47,012 nucleotides of DNA, taken from NCBI GenBank assembly GCA_030154025.1, contig JASKKT010000015.1, positions 1 through 47,012 on the forward strand, written 5' to 3'. Source of the DNA: Methanolobus sp. GTDB lineage: Archaea; Halobacteriota; Methanosarcinia; Methanosarcinales; Methanosarcinaceae. The translations under genes and the position numbers were made by a program. Below, in pieces: positions 24,697-33,739 of this stretch; the first letter of the stretch is position 1, and every line of letters begins with the position of its first letter. The notes under the pieces were generated by a model. That model was not told the DNA's origin. It saw only the letters and a list, made by a program, of their open reading frames with translations, and ran no database searches.

Positions 24697-25922
24697 ATCA
24701 CACTACAAAACAGACATACATGTTCCTGCTGGTACTTACAATCCTTCTGGCAGGAGCAAATACTGTCCAGGCAGTCTCTGCCGGTGATGAGTGTCTGACA
24801 GCGGTTGTGGAGGACATAAGCCCCAGTTCGGTAGGCATCAATGAGCAGTTCACCGTGGGTATCAGCCTCGAGAATTGCGGCACCAGGGTTCCTGAGGACG
24901 TCACTTTTGAAATAATCCGCATCCCTCCGGACATCATAGTCACAGAAAGCCTGGTCGCCTATATTCCCCGGTTCGTGTACCGTGACAGTGAAAGGCAGCT
25001 GAGGTACCATATGAGGACAACCCCTGATGCAAAACCCGGCCCTCATATAATAAAAATGAGGCTGACATACGGAAGTGAGGATGCATACGTAGTAAAATAC
25101 TATGATGCCGAAGTGATAGTCACAGGCGAACATGCAGAGCCGAGGATATCCTCTGTCAGGACAAATCCCCGATACATCTATGAGGGAGATACTGTCGATC
25201 TGAATCTGGAGATAGAGAACTTCGGTAAGGGAATAGCAAAATCCGTGGTAGTCAACTTAGATCATAATTTTAAGGGAATCACCAACTCTACAGTTGGCTC
25301 CCTTGCCCCGGGTGGCAACCAGACCGCACTGTTCAAGTTCAAGGCAGGCACGGCCGGATCATTTGTAATCCCTGTCATCATAAGCTATGAAGACGACTAC
25401 GGCAGGCAGAGGGACGAATATGACATCCAGCTGACCGTGCTTGACAGGAAAGGGAACCTGAACGTTGCATCCGTGAAAGTCAATCCGGTCCTTCCTTACG
25501 AAGGGGATACTGTCGAACTGACAATGAGGATCGAAAACTCCGGTGATAATACCATAAATTCAGTACGGGTCTATTACGATCACCCGTTCAGGGGATTAAA
25601 GGAATCCTTCATAGGAACCCTTGATCCCAATGAGGACGGGCCTGCTGTAATCACTTTTGTAGCGGATGAGGCAGGAGAATACCAAGTGCCTGTAACCATA
25701 ACATATGGTGATGATTTCGGGGAGGAACAGATCAGAACGAACATCAATCTCATTGTGATGGAAAAGAGCAGCGGGGCAGGAACAGCTATACTCATATTGC
25801 TTATCCTGGCAGTTATCGGCGGCCTTATCTACTATAATTACAGGACCACAAGATCAAAAGATGCAGTCATCAGGCAGCTCATGGAAGGCAACGGCAACTC
25901 CGATAGCGACAGGAAAGAATGA
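24693..25922 (+). CDS. COG1361-type surface protein with CARDB-like repeats
   Basis: A 409-residue exported protein. A signal peptide (about 1-28) is followed by a first beta-rich domain (about 32-145) and two similar CARDB-like repeats. Each repeat begins at V(R/K)xNPxxxYEGDTVxL (about 157 and 266) and ends in a YxDDFGxx segment. A single C-terminal helix (about 365-382) and a short charged tail anchor it. Such proteins, called COG1361 or S-layer-related, often precede FtsX-type ABC permeases in methanogens. It may bind the substrate or link the transporter to the cell envelope. The ligand is unknown. Confidence 0.85.
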   Translation: MNHTTKQTYMFLLVLTILLAGANTVQAVSAGDECLTAVVEDISPSSVGINEQFTVGISLENCGTRVPEDVTFEIIRIPPDIIVTESLVAYIPRFVYRDSERQLRYHMRTTPDAKPGPHIIKMRLTYGSEDAYVVKYYDAEVIVTGEHAEPRISSVRTNPRYIYEGDTVDLNLEIENFGKGIAKSVVVNLDHNFKGITNSTVGSLAPGGNQTALFKFKAGTAGSFVIPVIISYEDDYGRQRDEYDIQLTVLDRKGNLNVASVKVNPVLPYEGDTVELTMRIENSGDNTINSVRVYYDHPFRGLKESFIGTLDPNEDGPAVITFVADEAGEYQVPVTITYGDDFGEEQIRTNINLIVMEKSSGAGTAILILLILAVIGGLIYYNYRTTRSKDAVIRQLMEGNGNSDSDRKE

Positions 25923-25931
25923 GGGTCCGGT

Positions 25932-27140
25932 ATGATCAATGATATCAGGGTGGGAGCCCTCATTGCATACTGCAGTGTGAAGAGGGGAAACAAGAAAACG
26001 CTGATCTTCATAGTTTTTGTCCTTTCCCTTATCTTTATGAACTTAGTGTTCCTTCCGTCAATGATAGGAGGGCTTTTGGGCCTGTTCACCGGATTCATGC
26101 AGGACTATCCCTACGGGGATATCGTCATTGAGCCAACCGGCGATAACACCTACATCAACAATGCTGATAACGTATTGAAGAAGGTCAGGGCTGTGGAAGG
26201 TGTGAGAGCCGCTACAAAAAGACTGGATGTGGGAGCATCCATCAACCATAAGCAGAAGGTCGTAGGTGTAACGATAACCGGAATGCTTCCCACAGAAGAG
26301 TACGAGATCTCGCGGTATCCATACATTATCTCTGAAGGCGACTTCCTGAGCGATCTTTCCAGGGACGAGATCATCATTGGCGCTATGATCGCAGGGGCCG
26401 GCTTTGGCTCCGAGATATATGACAACCTGGGGGAAGTAAGGCCGGGAGCGTTCGTTGATGTAACCTACAGCAACGGGGTAAAGAGGACATACAAGGTCAA
26501 AGGCATCATGGAAGGCACATTCGAGGTTGTCGATCTCAACGCCCTGGTCCACTACAAAGAGATAGAGGATGTGTACGGTCTGGAAGGAAAAGAAGCCACC
26601 AGTGTAGTGGTCAGGGTTAAAGAACAGGGAACTGAAGCACAGATACAGGACAAGATAAGAGAGGCGGGCGTGAATGAGCAGATATTTACATGGGCCGACA
26701 AGTCGGAGTCTCTCATAAGGCAGGCAATGCAAAGCATGGGCGCCATAGATACCATGTCCAAGATCGTGAGCCTGATCGTGGGCGCAGCACTGGTGCTGAT
26801 CATAATCTACATCAATGTGCTGAACCGGAAAAAGGAGATCGGCATCCTGAAAGCAGTGGGCATCACCCCCAGGTCCATCGTGTTGTCCTATGCATTCCTC
26901 AGCACCTTCTATGTTTCCCTGGGGATATCCGCAGGATTGGTGCTATACTTATCACTTATGCTCTACTTCCAGGCGAATCCGGTAACATTCTATGAGACCA
27001 TGGAGGTAAGGCCAGTTATTGATCCTGTGCTGCTTGTCCAGAGCGTAGTCACCATGCTTACACTGTCAGTGGTAGCCGGGATACTCCCTGCCTGGAGCGT
27101 ATCAAGGGAAAGCATACTCAAAGCCATCTGGGGACGGTAA
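25932..27140 (+). CDS. FtsX/MacB-type ABC transporter permease
   Basis: A 402-residue permease with the MacB/FtsX layout. It has one N-terminal helix (about 21-48), a large extracytoplasmic domain (about 50-265) and three C-terminal helices, the first ending in the conserved NRKKEIGILKAVGI coupling motif. The last helix is followed by WSVSRESILKAIWGR, which contacts the ATPase. This class does not usually move small solutes through a pore: it transmits force to envelope substrates such as lipoproteins, peptides or cell-wall enzymes. It lies between the COG1361 protein and its ATPase with 2-9 nt gaps. Confidence 0.92.
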   Translation: MINDIRVGALIAYCSVKRGNKKTLIFIVFVLSLIFMNLVFLPSMIGGLLGLFTGFMQDYPYGDIVIEPTGDNTYINNADNVLKKVRAVEGVRAATKRLDVGASINHKQKVVGVTITGMLPTEEYEISRYPYIISEGDFLSDLSRDEIIIGAMIAGAGFGSEIYDNLGEVRPGAFVDVTYSNGVKRTYKVKGIMEGTFEVVDLNALVHYKEIEDVYGLEGKEATSVVVRVKEQGTEAQIQDKIREAGVNEQIFTWADKSESLIRQAMQSMGAIDTMSKIVSLIVGAALVLIIIYINVLNRKKEIGILKAVGITPRSIVLSYAFLSTFYVSLGISAGLVLYLSLMLYFQANPVTFYETMEVRPVIDPVLLVQSVVTMLTLSVVAGILPAWSVSRESILKAIWGR

Positions 27141-27142
27141 CA

Positions 27143-27847
27143 ATGATAAAAGTAAAGGACCTGAAAAGGTGCTACGGCACAGGGGACACGGCTGTCAGGG
27201 CCCTTAAGGGTGTTTCATTTGAGATCAACAAAGGGGAATTCGTAGCCATAATGGGTGCGTCAGGAAGCGGAAAAACGACCCTGTTAAGGATACTGGCACT
27301 TCTGGACGATGCAACAGGCGGGGAATATACGATCAGGGGACTAAAGGTTTCAAGCCTGCCTGAGGCCGAAAGAAGTTACTACAGGCTGACACAGGTCGGT
27401 TATATCTTTCAGGACTATGCGCTTATCAACGAGATGAGCGCCGCCGAAAATGTGTACCTGCTCTCCTTGATGGAAGGGAAGTCAAAGAAGGAATCGTACA
27501 GGACTGCCCTTGAGGCACTGGAAAAAGTTGGCCTGAAAGGAAAGCATGACAGGGTTCCTGATGAGTTGTCGGGTGGCGAAAAGCAAAGGGTGGCAATCGC
27601 AAGGGCCATTGCAAAGAAACCGGACATCCTGTTTGCCGATGAGCCATGTGCCAACCTGGACACCGCCAATTCAAAACAGGTGCTGGATGTATTCAAGGAC
27701 CTGAATGAGAAATATGGCCAGACGATCGTGATGGTAACGCATGAACCCTGGCACATTGAATATGTTGACAGGGTGATCACCTTCAAGGATGGCAGCTTGC
27801 TTAGCGATGAGAAAAAAGTGAAAGAACCAGGGAGCGTGAAAGATTGA
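27143..27847 (+). CDS. ABC transporter ATP-binding protein (MacB/LolD type)
   Basis: A 234-residue ATPase with every nucleotide-binding motif intact: Walker A GASGSGKTT (38-46), Q-loop YIFQDYAL near Q90, signature LSGGEKQR (142-149), Walker B ILFADEP (162-168), D-loop ANLDTAN and the switch histidine in VTHEPWH. It begins 2 nt after the permease stop codon and must be its partner. The C-terminal tail after residue 215 is basic and variable. The GbsR, COG1361, permease and ATPase genes form one operon. Confidence 0.95.
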   Translation: MIKVKDLKRCYGTGDTAVRALKGVSFEINKGEFVAIMGASGSGKTTLLRILALLDDATGGEYTIRGLKVSSLPEAERSYYRLTQVGYIFQDYALINEMSAAENVYLLSLMEGKSKKESYRTALEALEKVGLKGKHDRVPDELSGGEKQRVAIARAIAKKPDILFADEPCANLDTANSKQVLDVFKDLNEKYGQTIVMVTHEPWHIEYVDRVITFKDGSLLSDEKKVKEPGSVKD

Positions 27848-27950
27848 AAGAGCATGATTGCTCTGCCAGCAAAAGCATTATATGCTTCCTGTCATTTTAC
27901 TCCGCTCTTATACTCTTTTATAAACGAAGACAGAGTCGGTGAAAAAGATC

Positions 27951-28550
27951 ATGGGAGAAAGTGTGGCCATCAGCCTGGCCGTAAAAAGGGCAGTCCGTTA
28001 TGATATCATCCAGAGCATCCTCAGGCATTATGAATGCCCACCCTCATGCCAGTCCCATTGCTGCAGCAAGGGCCAGATACACATGTTCGAGGATGAGCTG
28101 AAAGTACTGTCCTCCCTTGATCCCGCAAGAGCAGGCAAGATATGTAATGACGCTAACTCTCCCAGCCTTTATCTCATGCAGGCTCCATGTTCCTTCCTGA
28201 ACGACACCGGCAGATGCCACGTGTATGAGAGAAGGCCCACTGTATGCGGCCTGTATCCTTTCAAGGTGAACACATCAGGTACTACTATAGGTCTGCAGCC
28301 ATGTCCTGTGGGATTCCTGATAATCAGGGACTTTGCTTCCTGGATAATTGACACGCTTTCAAAGTCTGATATTTCCCCCGAGGAAAGGTCCAGATTGATT
28401 GGGGAGTGGCAGAAGAATGTGGAATCCTATGAACTGGAGCTTTCGGAGTTCCATTCCAGGCCGGTCCTTCTGGAAATGCAGATCCCATATGAGGATCTTG
28501 AGATGCTTTCCATGTTCCTTGCCTCAAGGAAGCGGCCGGCAGAGAACTAG
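27951..28550 (+). CDS. YkgJ-family cysteine-cluster (zinc/iron-chelating) protein
   Basis: A 199-residue protein of the YkgJ/CxxCxxCC group, thought to bind zinc or an iron-sulfur cluster. Cysteines occur in CPPSCQSHCC, APCSFL, GRCHVY and the conserved RRPTVCGLYPF. Family members are common in methanogens and their biochemical role is not established. The ATG at 27951 is preferred because GGTGA lies 8 nt upstream; the GTG at 27939 overlaps that site. The gene stands alone, about 100 bp after the ABC operon, and is followed by a hairpin at 28557-28577. Confidence 0.85.
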   Translation: MGESVAISLAVKRAVRYDIIQSILRHYECPPSCQSHCCSKGQIHMFEDELKVLSSLDPARAGKICNDANSPSLYLMQAPCSFLNDTGRCHVYERRPTVCGLYPFKVNTSGTTIGLQPCPVGFLIIRDFASWIIDTLSKSDISPEERSRLIGEWQKNVESYELELSEFHSRPVLLEMQIPYEDLEMLSMFLASRKRPAEN

Positions 28551-28556
28551 GATCCT

Positions 28557-28577
28557 ACCCGTCCTCTGAGGGCGGGT
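28557..28577 (+). terminator. Hairpin after the YkgJ gene
   Basis: ACCCGTCC and GGGCGGGT form an 8-bp stem (one G-T pair) with a TCTGA loop, starting 7 nt after the stop codon. There is no T run directly after it. It is a probable transcript-end structure or a short intergenic repeat. Confidence 0.45.
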
Positions 28578-28722
28578 CAGGTCTTGCATAGCTCTCATAC
28601 CATCGGTTACGCCTTCCAGAGGTTGGTTTTAAATAGTTGCGGAGTCATTTTTTATTTGGGGAAGATGTGCTGTAGTGTGAGCTTTTACCCTAGGAAGTGA
28701 AAGAATAACAGTTGGAGGAGTA

Positions 28723-29496
28723 ATGTCAAAAGACCCTGTATCCATCAGGGAGGACGACTACATGACTCATGCCCGGCAGGTGATCCGGGATAATTTTCTC
28801 AGAGTTCTTCCTGTGGTGGACGAGGGGAACAGGGTGCTGGGTGTCCTTTTGGATCAGGACGTGCTTAATATCAGATCAAGTAAGTCCAATGTGACCGTAA
28901 GGGGATACATCCGGGAGACACCCCTGATAACGCCGGATATGGACATTCTCAGGGCCGCCAGGGAGTTGCTTGATGCAAAGCAGCATCATGCACCGGTGGT
29001 GAATTCGACCCTTGACAGGACGCTCGTCGGTATACTGAGCGACGTAGATCTCCTGAGGCATATTCAGCCAACGAAGAGGTCTCCTGCCTCTGTTGAGGAG
29101 ATAATGACAACCAAGGTAGAGACAGCGTATCCGGACGATAGCATTTCCAGGATATGGGATAATATGCTTCACTGGGATTACACCGGCATCCCTGTGGTAT
29201 CCCACAAAAAAGAACCAATGGGAATTGTTACCAGAATTGATATAATAAAGGCCGGTTATGCAAGGATAGGTACCACAAATATGCACGGAAGAAGTTCCGG
29301 TGGTTCTATGAGGGTGGAAAAGGTAATGTCCACTCCTCTGTATTCGGTAGCTCCGGAGTCCTCGATAAGTGAGGCCATCGGGGAGATACTTCGCAATGAC
29401 ATCGGCAGGATCAGCGTTACGGACGGGGGTAAACTGGTGGGTATTGCGGACAGGCATGATCTGCTGAGAGCGTGCCTGGAAGGAACGGGTTTATGA
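28723..29496 (+). CDS. Four-CBS-motif protein
   Basis: A 257-residue protein made of four CBS motifs, i.e. two Bateman modules. The repeat cores are VMSKDPVSIRE-type starts at the N-terminus, at residues about 58, 124 and 204 (EKVMSTPLYSVAP). Each is followed by the conserved (L/I)P(V/I)V and GI(L/V)(S/T)xxD strands. CBS modules bind adenosine nucleotides or S-adenosylmethionine and regulate partner proteins; no catalytic domain is attached. A perfect GGAGGAG ribosome binding site lies 4 nt before the ATG. A TATA-like TTTTAAATAG is at about 28627-28636. The next gene encodes another CBS protein, so the pair may act together. Confidence 0.88.
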   Translation: MSKDPVSIREDDYMTHARQVIRDNFLRVLPVVDEGNRVLGVLLDQDVLNIRSSKSNVTVRGYIRETPLITPDMDILRAARELLDAKQHHAPVVNSTLDRTLVGILSDVDLLRHIQPTKRSPASVEEIMTTKVETAYPDDSISRIWDNMLHWDYTGIPVVSHKKEPMGIVTRIDIIKAGYARIGTTNMHGRSSGGSMRVEKVMSTPLYSVAPESSISEAIGEILRNDIGRISVTDGGKLVGIADRHDLLRACLEGTGL

Positions 29497-29599
29497 CAGC
29501 AACCGGTTTGCCTGCCGGGGATATGTAATATAAAGCTTCATATTTTCGCTCCTCTCTTTTTTAATGGGGTTGGATGTAACAAAAAGTGTGGTGATATAT

Positions 29600-30598
29600 T
29601 TGACAATAAGGGATAAGATAAGGGTTACAGAGAATGAATCAAGGGTGCGGGAAAACCTGCACCAGAATGACAGGCCTGCCCAGCAGAAGGGCTCGGCATT
29701 GTATAACGACAGCCGCAGGATAAAGACCGGGCCTGTCGACTTCGATGAGCGTATATCGAAGCATGAGGGTGGTGTTATGGTTGTGGCAAGCAGGGAGGTC
29801 TTGACCATGCCTCCGACGACCAGCATCATCAACGCCATCAGGACCATGACAGGCAACGGATTCCGTCGGATACCGGTGACAGATGCCGGCACAAACAGGC
29901 TGGAAGGTATTGTCACATCGGTAGACATTATCGATTTCCTGGGAGGCGGCAGCAAGAACCTGTTCGTGGAAGAGCGCCATCAAGGGAACCTGCTTTCTGC
30001 TATCAATTCCCCTGTGCGTGAGATCATGCAGGAGAATGTCGTCAGCATAAGGGATAATGCCGGCATCGATGATGCCATACGTGCAATGATCGACAATAAT
30101 ACCAGCGGCTTGCCTATAGTTGATAGTGAGGGCAGGGTTGAGGCAATCTGTACTGAAAAGGACCTGATACGGTTTGCAGCAAGCATCGCTTCCAGCAAGC
30201 CTGTATCCCAGTACATGACGCGGAAGGTAAGGACCACAGCTCCTGACACCACCATCGGCGAAGCAGCAAGGATGATGATCGATAACGGCTTCAGAAGGAT
30301 CCCCATAGTCAATAACGGGAATGTGGCGGGCATAGTCACTGCCTCTGACATCATGCATTACCTGGGCAAAGGCAGCGCCTTTGAAAAACTTATTACCGGC
30401 AATATCCACGAAGCATTCGATGAACCTGTACTCCCACTTATATCAAAGGACACAGTAAAGATAAACCCGGGAACGGACATGGGCGAAGCAGCAAGGCTCA
30501 TGGCGGAGAACAATATTGGGTCACTGCCAGTAATGGAAGGTAACTACCTCGCCGGTATAATAACCGAGAGGGATTTCCTCAGGGCTATATCGGAGTGA
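29600..30598 (+). CDS. CBS-domain protein with charged N-terminal region
   Basis: A 332-residue protein with a polar N-terminal region (residues 1 to about 58, rich in R, N and Q) and then four CBS motifs. The motif starts are recognisable at ASREVLTMPPTTSI, PVREIMQENVVSI, PVSQYMTRKVRTT and a last one around LPLISKDTVKINPG. The strands SGLPIVD, RRIPIVN and GSLPVME are typical ligand-pocket edges. TTG at 29600 is chosen as start because GGTGAT lies 4 nt upstream; the ATG at 29564 lacks such a site. It follows the previous CBS gene by about 100 bp. Nucleotide or S-adenosylmethionine sensing is expected; the partner is unknown. A T-rich stretch follows the stop. Confidence 0.85.
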   Translation: MTIRDKIRVTENESRVRENLHQNDRPAQQKGSALYNDSRRIKTGPVDFDERISKHEGGVMVVASREVLTMPPTTSIINAIRTMTGNGFRRIPVTDAGTNRLEGIVTSVDIIDFLGGGSKNLFVEERHQGNLLSAINSPVREIMQENVVSIRDNAGIDDAIRAMIDNNTSGLPIVDSEGRVEAICTEKDLIRFAASIASSKPVSQYMTRKVRTTAPDTTIGEAARMMIDNGFRRIPIVNNGNVAGIVTASDIMHYLGKGSAFEKLITGNIHEAFDEPVLPLISKDTVKINPGTDMGEAARLMAENNIGSLPVMEGNYLAGIITERDFLRAISE

Positions 30599-30669
30599 AG
30601 ACTAAAATCTGGCTCTTCACTCTTTTTATGCTTTGCGGATCACTCTCTCAATGCTCTTTTTTCCTGTTT

Positions 30670-31191
30670 TTATATCTCTACCTGATCCTGCAGTTCGACT
30701 CCTGCAAGATCGGTCATGTATATGTCAAAATACCCGCTACGCATGTCCACCCACACGAGAGTGTCCTCGTAGATGGCAGGATACTCCTGTGAGGAAAGAT
30801 TGGCTATTACCTGACTCTCCTCACCTGAGGAGATATTGTACATGTATATGTCGGCACTTCCGTTGCGGGTGTCTGTCCACACAACCCTGTCCCCGTATAT
30901 CCTCGGCCCTATCTGCAGGGACTCGTCTGTACTTATCTGCATCTCTTCTCCCGCCGATATGCTGAACATGTATATGTCGGCATTCCATAGCGCCTGTTCA
31001 TCAGAACTTATATTGGAGTTGCGCCAGTCGGTCCACACGACGGTATCTGCATACACTGCAGGATCATTCTGGTCCGCCTCCTCCATTGTCACGGGTTTGA
31101 TGTTGACTTCAGTCTGTGCCGCAACATTACCGCCGGTAATCAGAAGCAGTGCCGTAAAAAAACAGATCGTGATTTTCTTTTTAGTGATCAT
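30670..31191 (-). CDS. Short exported TolB-like beta-propeller repeat protein
   Basis: A 173-residue secreted protein with a signal peptide (about 1-25, MITKKKITICFFTALLLI). It contains three tandem repeats of about 45-50 residues: each has an xIYxDxVVWxDxRN-type strand pair followed by DIYMxxxSxGEE. The repeats start near residues 43, 93 and 138. Methanosarcinal surface proteins usually carry six or more such blades; three would make only half a propeller, so this protein may dimerise or be a truncated relative of a longer one. The frame ends cleanly. No anchor is visible. It is divergent from the second mscS across a 473-bp gap. Confidence 0.75.
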   Translation of the reverse strand: MITKKKITICFFTALLLITGGNVAAQTEVNIKPVTMEEADQNDPAVYADTVVWTDWRNSNISSDEQALWNADIYMFSISAGEEMQISTDESLQIGPRIYGDRVVWTDTRNGSADIYMYNISSGEESQVIANLSSQEYPAIYEDTLVWVDMRSGYFDIYMTDLAGVELQDQVEI

Positions 31192-31664
31192 TAGATACCT
31201 CCTCTCTATCCGGTTCTATTGTGTATGTTCTATTTTGTATGCAGGAGTATCTGGTTCTATATACCATATCGTTTTTGAACCAATGTTTATAAACAAGGAT
31301 GCCTGATGTGCAGTCTGTTTTTCTTTTTTTCTTCAAGTTTTTGTAAAGTGGATGAAAAACATCTTGGATCAGTGTGAAAACCCACCAGTGCAAATAAAAT
31401 AAGAATACAGTGTCATCCGCAAGGCTTTAAATCAATGGACAACTATAATTGTTCGTTAGAGTTATGGCACGAGGTGTGTTTGTTCTCAACGTACCACCCC
31501 CCCACATACCCAAACCCTATTCTTAAGGCACACCTCTGCTACTAACCGGTAAGGACATACAGGAGAACTATGGGGGCCAATACTGTCTGTAGTCTCGTTC
31601 CCGGCATAAACATATATAAGCACCAAGACCATGGTAGGTAAAAGCTTTTGAAAAAGGTGCTTGT
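31192..31664. promoter_or_regulatory. 473-bp divergent intergenic region before the second mscS
   Basis: No supported gene lies here. Near the propeller gene is a tandem 14-bp repeat (TTCTATTGTGTATG at 31214-31227, TTCTATTTTGTATG at 31228-31241) and a minus-strand TATA-like box near 31257-31266. Around 31423-31431 a plus-strand CTTTAAAT box precedes a 20-codon ORF (31464-31526, MARGVFVLNV start) with no ribosome binding site. GAGGTGTG (about 31471-31478) and CACACCTC (about 31530-31537) are inverted copies around it. ACATATATAAGC at about 31608-31619 is the likely TATA box of mscS. Confidence 0.5.
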
Positions 31665-32606
31665 ATGGTCACAGAGCCACCCAATGGGAAGAAAAACGGA
31701 AAAACGCTCAATGAGTTTACTGGACGGCTTAAGCATACGTTTCTGAACAGGACTATCCTGATGTTCGTGTTCCTGAGCCTTGTGATGGCATCCATAGTCT
31801 TTGCCAATCAGCGCAGTCTCATCAACATACCTCAGCCCATCATGGAGTATGTGGAGCTGATCATCACCATCCTCGTTTCGTATACACTGACTTCTGTCGT
31901 CGCCCGGTTAACGGTTAACAGGATAGTGAACTTCCTCGGGGATACATTTGAGCCTGAACAGAAGATACTGCTCACCAAGGCCTACATAGGTTTGCTGTAC
32001 TCTATAGCTACTGCCTTTGTCTTTGTACAGCTGGGAATAACAGTCCAGAACATAGCGATATTCTTCGGTTTGATCGCAACCGGTTTTGCCTTTGCTATAA
32101 GGGACGTTATCCTTTCTTACATTGCGTGGTTCATCCTTCTAACTAAAAAACCGTTCAAGATCGGGGACTACATAAGTATCGAAGGGGTCGAAGGGCTTGT
32201 CAAGCATATAGGCATGTTCTACGTACTGCTGGACGATTCCCCTGAGACATATGAGGATTTCTTTAAGGTGCCTAACAAGATCTTCCTGGAAAAACCTATC
32301 CGTAACTATGGGAAAAACCGGTTCAGTAATGAATTTGATCTTTACCTGAAAAAAATGCCTGTAAATCTCGATGAAGTATCCCCTGACCTTGATGGTCTGC
32401 TGGAAAAGCTTTCTCAGGAAGTAAGTAAAGCAGTTTCCACAAGGGTGACCATGATGCTGGATTCTGACAAGGAAGGTATGAAAATAAGGATCTACTACAA
32501 ATCTACTTACAAGGATCGGGATCTAATAAAGGACCGGGTCCTCAGGCTGATGTTCCGGGAGTTCCATAGTATCTCAAAACAAAATAAGGACGATGATGAC
32601 AGCTAA
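31665..32606 (+). CDS. MscS-family mechanosensitive channel
   Basis: A 313-residue channel with an about 28-residue cytoplasmic N-terminus and membrane helices near residues 29-48, 60-80 and 100-130. The last carries the pore-lining ATGFAFAIRDVI motif, followed by ILLTKKPFKIGDYI and the soluble beta and C-terminal domains. It should open under membrane tension to release solutes after osmotic downshock. It is a close relative of the channel at 22748-23697 and shows what that gene's intact N-terminus should look like. The transcript probably starts about 25 nt after the ATATATAAGC box. Confidence 0.9.
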   Translation: MVTEPPNGKKNGKTLNEFTGRLKHTFLNRTILMFVFLSLVMASIVFANQRSLINIPQPIMEYVELIITILVSYTLTSVVARLTVNRIVNFLGDTFEPEQKILLTKAYIGLLYSIATAFVFVQLGITVQNIAIFFGLIATGFAFAIRDVILSYIAWFILLTKKPFKIGDYISIEGVEGLVKHIGMFYVLLDDSPETYEDFFKVPNKIFLEKPIRNYGKNRFSNEFDLYLKKMPVNLDEVSPDLDGLLEKLSQEVSKAVSTRVTMMLDSDKEGMKIRIYYKSTYKDRDLIKDRVLRLMFREFHSISKQNKDDDDS

Positions 32607-32630
32607 GGCTGAAGATTCTCCTTTTCTCTG

Positions 32631-33632
32631 TCACCAGATAAGAGAGGCATATTCAAACTCAAAATCTGCCACCTCCCCAGGGTCCAATCCCAGGTCCGAG
32701 AACATTTTCCTGAAAGTTTTCCTGTAATCCTCCTCAGGGATCTCTGTTCCCGTTGAAAGCCTGACCTCTAGGTTTACTCCTCCCCTGCGGTCGATTCGGA
32801 CAATATAGTCGTTTCCATTCTCACGATGGATTATCCTTGAGTTCTGGACAACATACGTGATGCTTCCCACAGGCCTGTTATCCTCGTAGAATACCTGTCT
32901 TGTCAAACCCGTTCCTGTGGTCGCCGTAAAGGCAAACCTGTTGCTGATGCTCTTCATGTCATCATAGGCCGAGTTAAAATCAGGCTCCCTGGTAATTACG
33001 GCTGTATAACTGCTCTCATTCCCAATACTGTCCTTTAGCCGGAGAACATGGGTCTGTGCCTCTGCATCACTGATCCTGAAAACAGCTCTGAGGCGGGCTC
33101 TTATTATCCCGTCATCAGGCATTTGATCTGTCCAGGAACCTTCAAGCTCTGTATCCTGACGGGTCTTATCATAAAAAGTGAGCTGGGTTGTGCCGTTCTC
33201 AAATCGCAGCTCCATGAACACGCCCTCTGAAAAATAATAGTTCATGGAGCGGACCCAGAAATTGTTTCCCAGGTATGACCTGACCTGTGAGACATCAGGG
33301 GACCAGATGCCTTCGGCATCATGCAGTTCCGAATCGATGAAGTTGGGACCATCAACTACATAACCTGCCTGCCTGGCATTGGCCATTAACTGGTTGTAAT
33401 CCATATTTTGCAGATTACGCCCTTCGCTGTAATAGGATGCATTGTCCATTGATATCAGCGCAAAAGCAAAGGAAGCATATATCACTCCTGTCAATCCCGT
33501 AAGCAGAAACAAGGTGATCTGCCCCTTTTTCCGCAATGTGATGCCTCTTTTGGCCCACACCCACAGCATCAGCCCTGCGAATATGGTTCCTGAAACGATC
33601 ACGGACAAATCAAATGCTGTGAACTCTGCCAT
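32631..33632 (-). CDS. Membrane-anchored protein of unknown function
   Basis: I do not recognise this 333-residue protein. Two N-terminal helices (about 8-27 and 38-60) are followed by a long, hydrophilic extracytoplasmic domain (about 65-333) that looks mostly beta-rich. Tyrosine- and asparagine-rich segments occur near residue 65-80. There are no cysteines and no recognisable catalytic motif. An AGGAG ribosome binding site precedes the ATG. The 27-residue microprotein gene lies upstream on the same strand, but a terminator-like hairpin separates them. It converges with mscS. Confidence 0.65.
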   Translation of the reverse strand: MAEFTAFDLSVIVSGTIFAGLMLWVWAKRGITLRKKGQITLFLLTGLTGVIYASFAFALISMDNASYYSEGRNLQNMDYNQLMANARQAGYVVDGPNFIDSELHDAEGIWSPDVSQVRSYLGNNFWVRSMNYYFSEGVFMELRFENGTTQLTFYDKTRQDTELEGSWTDQMPDDGIIRARLRAVFRISDAEAQTHVLRLKDSIGNESSYTAVITREPDFNSAYDDMKSISNRFAFTATTGTGLTRQVFYEDNRPVGSITYVVQNSRIIHRENGNDYIVRIDRRGGVNLEVRLSTGTEIPEEDYRKTFRKMFSDLGLDPGEVADFEFEYASLIW

Positions 33633-33693
33633 ATATTCTCCTAATTTGATCCATGATGACCTTCAGGCAATGCTGTCTTTCACAATGAGATAC

Positions 33694-33729
33694 AAAAAGC
33701 CCTGCCAGGTACTGATACCAAAGACAGGG
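33694..33729 (-). terminator. Terminator of the microprotein gene
   Basis: On the minus strand, CCCTG and CAGGG (33725-33729 and 33700-33704) enclose GGTA-TCAG-TACC, giving an interrupted hairpin directly followed by CTTTTTG. It begins about 11 nt after the stop codon of the 27-codon gene at 33740-33823. This is a good intrinsic-terminator form. Confidence 0.6.
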
Positions 33730-33739
33730 AATCGTTCAG

